A DNA stretch of 6,535 nucleotides from Pseudomonadota bacterium (lineage in GTDB: Bacteria > Pseudomonadota > Gammaproteobacteria > Burkholderiales > Thiobacillaceae), in the NCBI GenBank assembly GCA_021791235.1, contig JAJYXA010000404.1, positions 1 through 6,535 of the forward strand. Reading direction: 5' to 3'. The stretch's first letter is position 1, and each line of letters opens with the position of its first letter. This document shows positions 6,394-6,535 of the stretch, piece after piece. The notes beneath the pieces were generated by a model. That model saw nothing but the letters and a program-made list of their open reading frames with translations, was not told the origin of the DNA and did no database searches. The position numbers and the translations under genes were made by a program.

Positions 6394-6535
6394 TCCGCCG
6401 CGCTGTTTTCTGCCTGTGCCTGCTGCTGGCGGCGCCCGCGCAGGCAGCCGCCATCCGCCTGGTCGACGATGCCGGGCAGACGCTAGGACTGGCCCGCCCG
6501 CCGCAGCGCATCATTTCGCTCACGCCGCATCTCAC
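6390..6535 (+). CDS. btuF: Probable periplasmic cobalamin-binding protein (BtuF-like), 3' end missing
   Basis: A GTG at 6390 overlaps the stop of the preceding gene by four bases (GTGA) and opens a frame that runs off the right edge after 48 full codons. Residues 1-20 look like a Sec signal peptide: Ile-Arg-Arg, a hydrophobic core containing Cys8 and Cys10, then Ala-Gln-Ala-Ala near the cut. The two cysteines do not form a lipobox. The mature start, with Leu-Val-Asp-Asp-Ala-Gly (24-29), Arg-Pro-Pro-Gln-Arg-Ile-Ile (36-42) and Ser-Leu-Thr-Pro-His (43-47), is typical of helical-backbone metal-receptor (BtuF/FhuD-type) binding proteins. The cobC-like neighbour makes corrinoid uptake the likeliest role. 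An iron-siderophore or other chelate ligand cannot be ruled out from 48 residues. Most of the gene lies outside the window. Confidence 0.68.
   Translation, partial: MIRRAVFCLCLLLAAPAQAAAIRLVDDAGQTLGLARPPQRIISLTPHL

Overview
The window is a dense, high-GC bacterial segment in which almost every base lies in a gene. Gene content and order suggest a betaproteobacterium: a CNP1-like exported protein directly before proB, a GlpC/HdrB-like Fe-S protein paired with a DUF3501 protein, and a cyclopropane-fatty-acid-synthase-like enzyme. This placement is inferred from remembered gene neighbourhoods, not from a search. Nothing suggests a mobile element, CRISPR array, rRNA or tRNA, and codon use looks uniform across the genes.

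Region 1 (1-1758, plus strand) holds the 3' part of a cysteine-rich Fe-S protein, cut by the left edge, followed almost without a gap by a DUF3501 gene. The two look like one redox-related operon whose biochemical role is not established. I expect a rubrerythrin-type gene further upstream in relatives, but it is outside this window.

Region 2 (1820-3031, plus strand) is a complete cyclopropane-fatty-acyl-phospholipid-synthase-family methyltransferase with all expected active-site residues. It converges on region 3 (3079-3987, minus strand), a complete FieF-like cation diffusion facilitator with an altered transport site. The 47-base gap between them carries inverted repeats that may serve as a weak shared terminator.

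Region 3 and region 4 are divergent, separated by roughly 190 bases of AT-richer DNA with tandem and inverted repeats and a plausible promoter.

Region 4 (4182-6535, plus strand) is a tightly coupled chain: a CNP1-like exported protein, proB (glutamate 5-kinase, first step of proline synthesis), an alpha-ribazole-phosphatase-like histidine phosphatase (CobC-like), and the first 48 codons of a probable periplasmic cobalamin-binding protein (BtuF-like) cut by the right edge. Adjacent genes overlap by 1, 4 and 4 bases, so they are probably co-transcribed and translationally coupled. This links proline synthesis to a cobalamin salvage/uptake cluster that seems to continue to the right.

I found no clearly unprecedented system. 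The most interesting points are the uncharacterised Fe-S/DUF3501 pair, the Glu/Asn replacement in the metal transporter's site, and the repeat-rich divergent promoter region.
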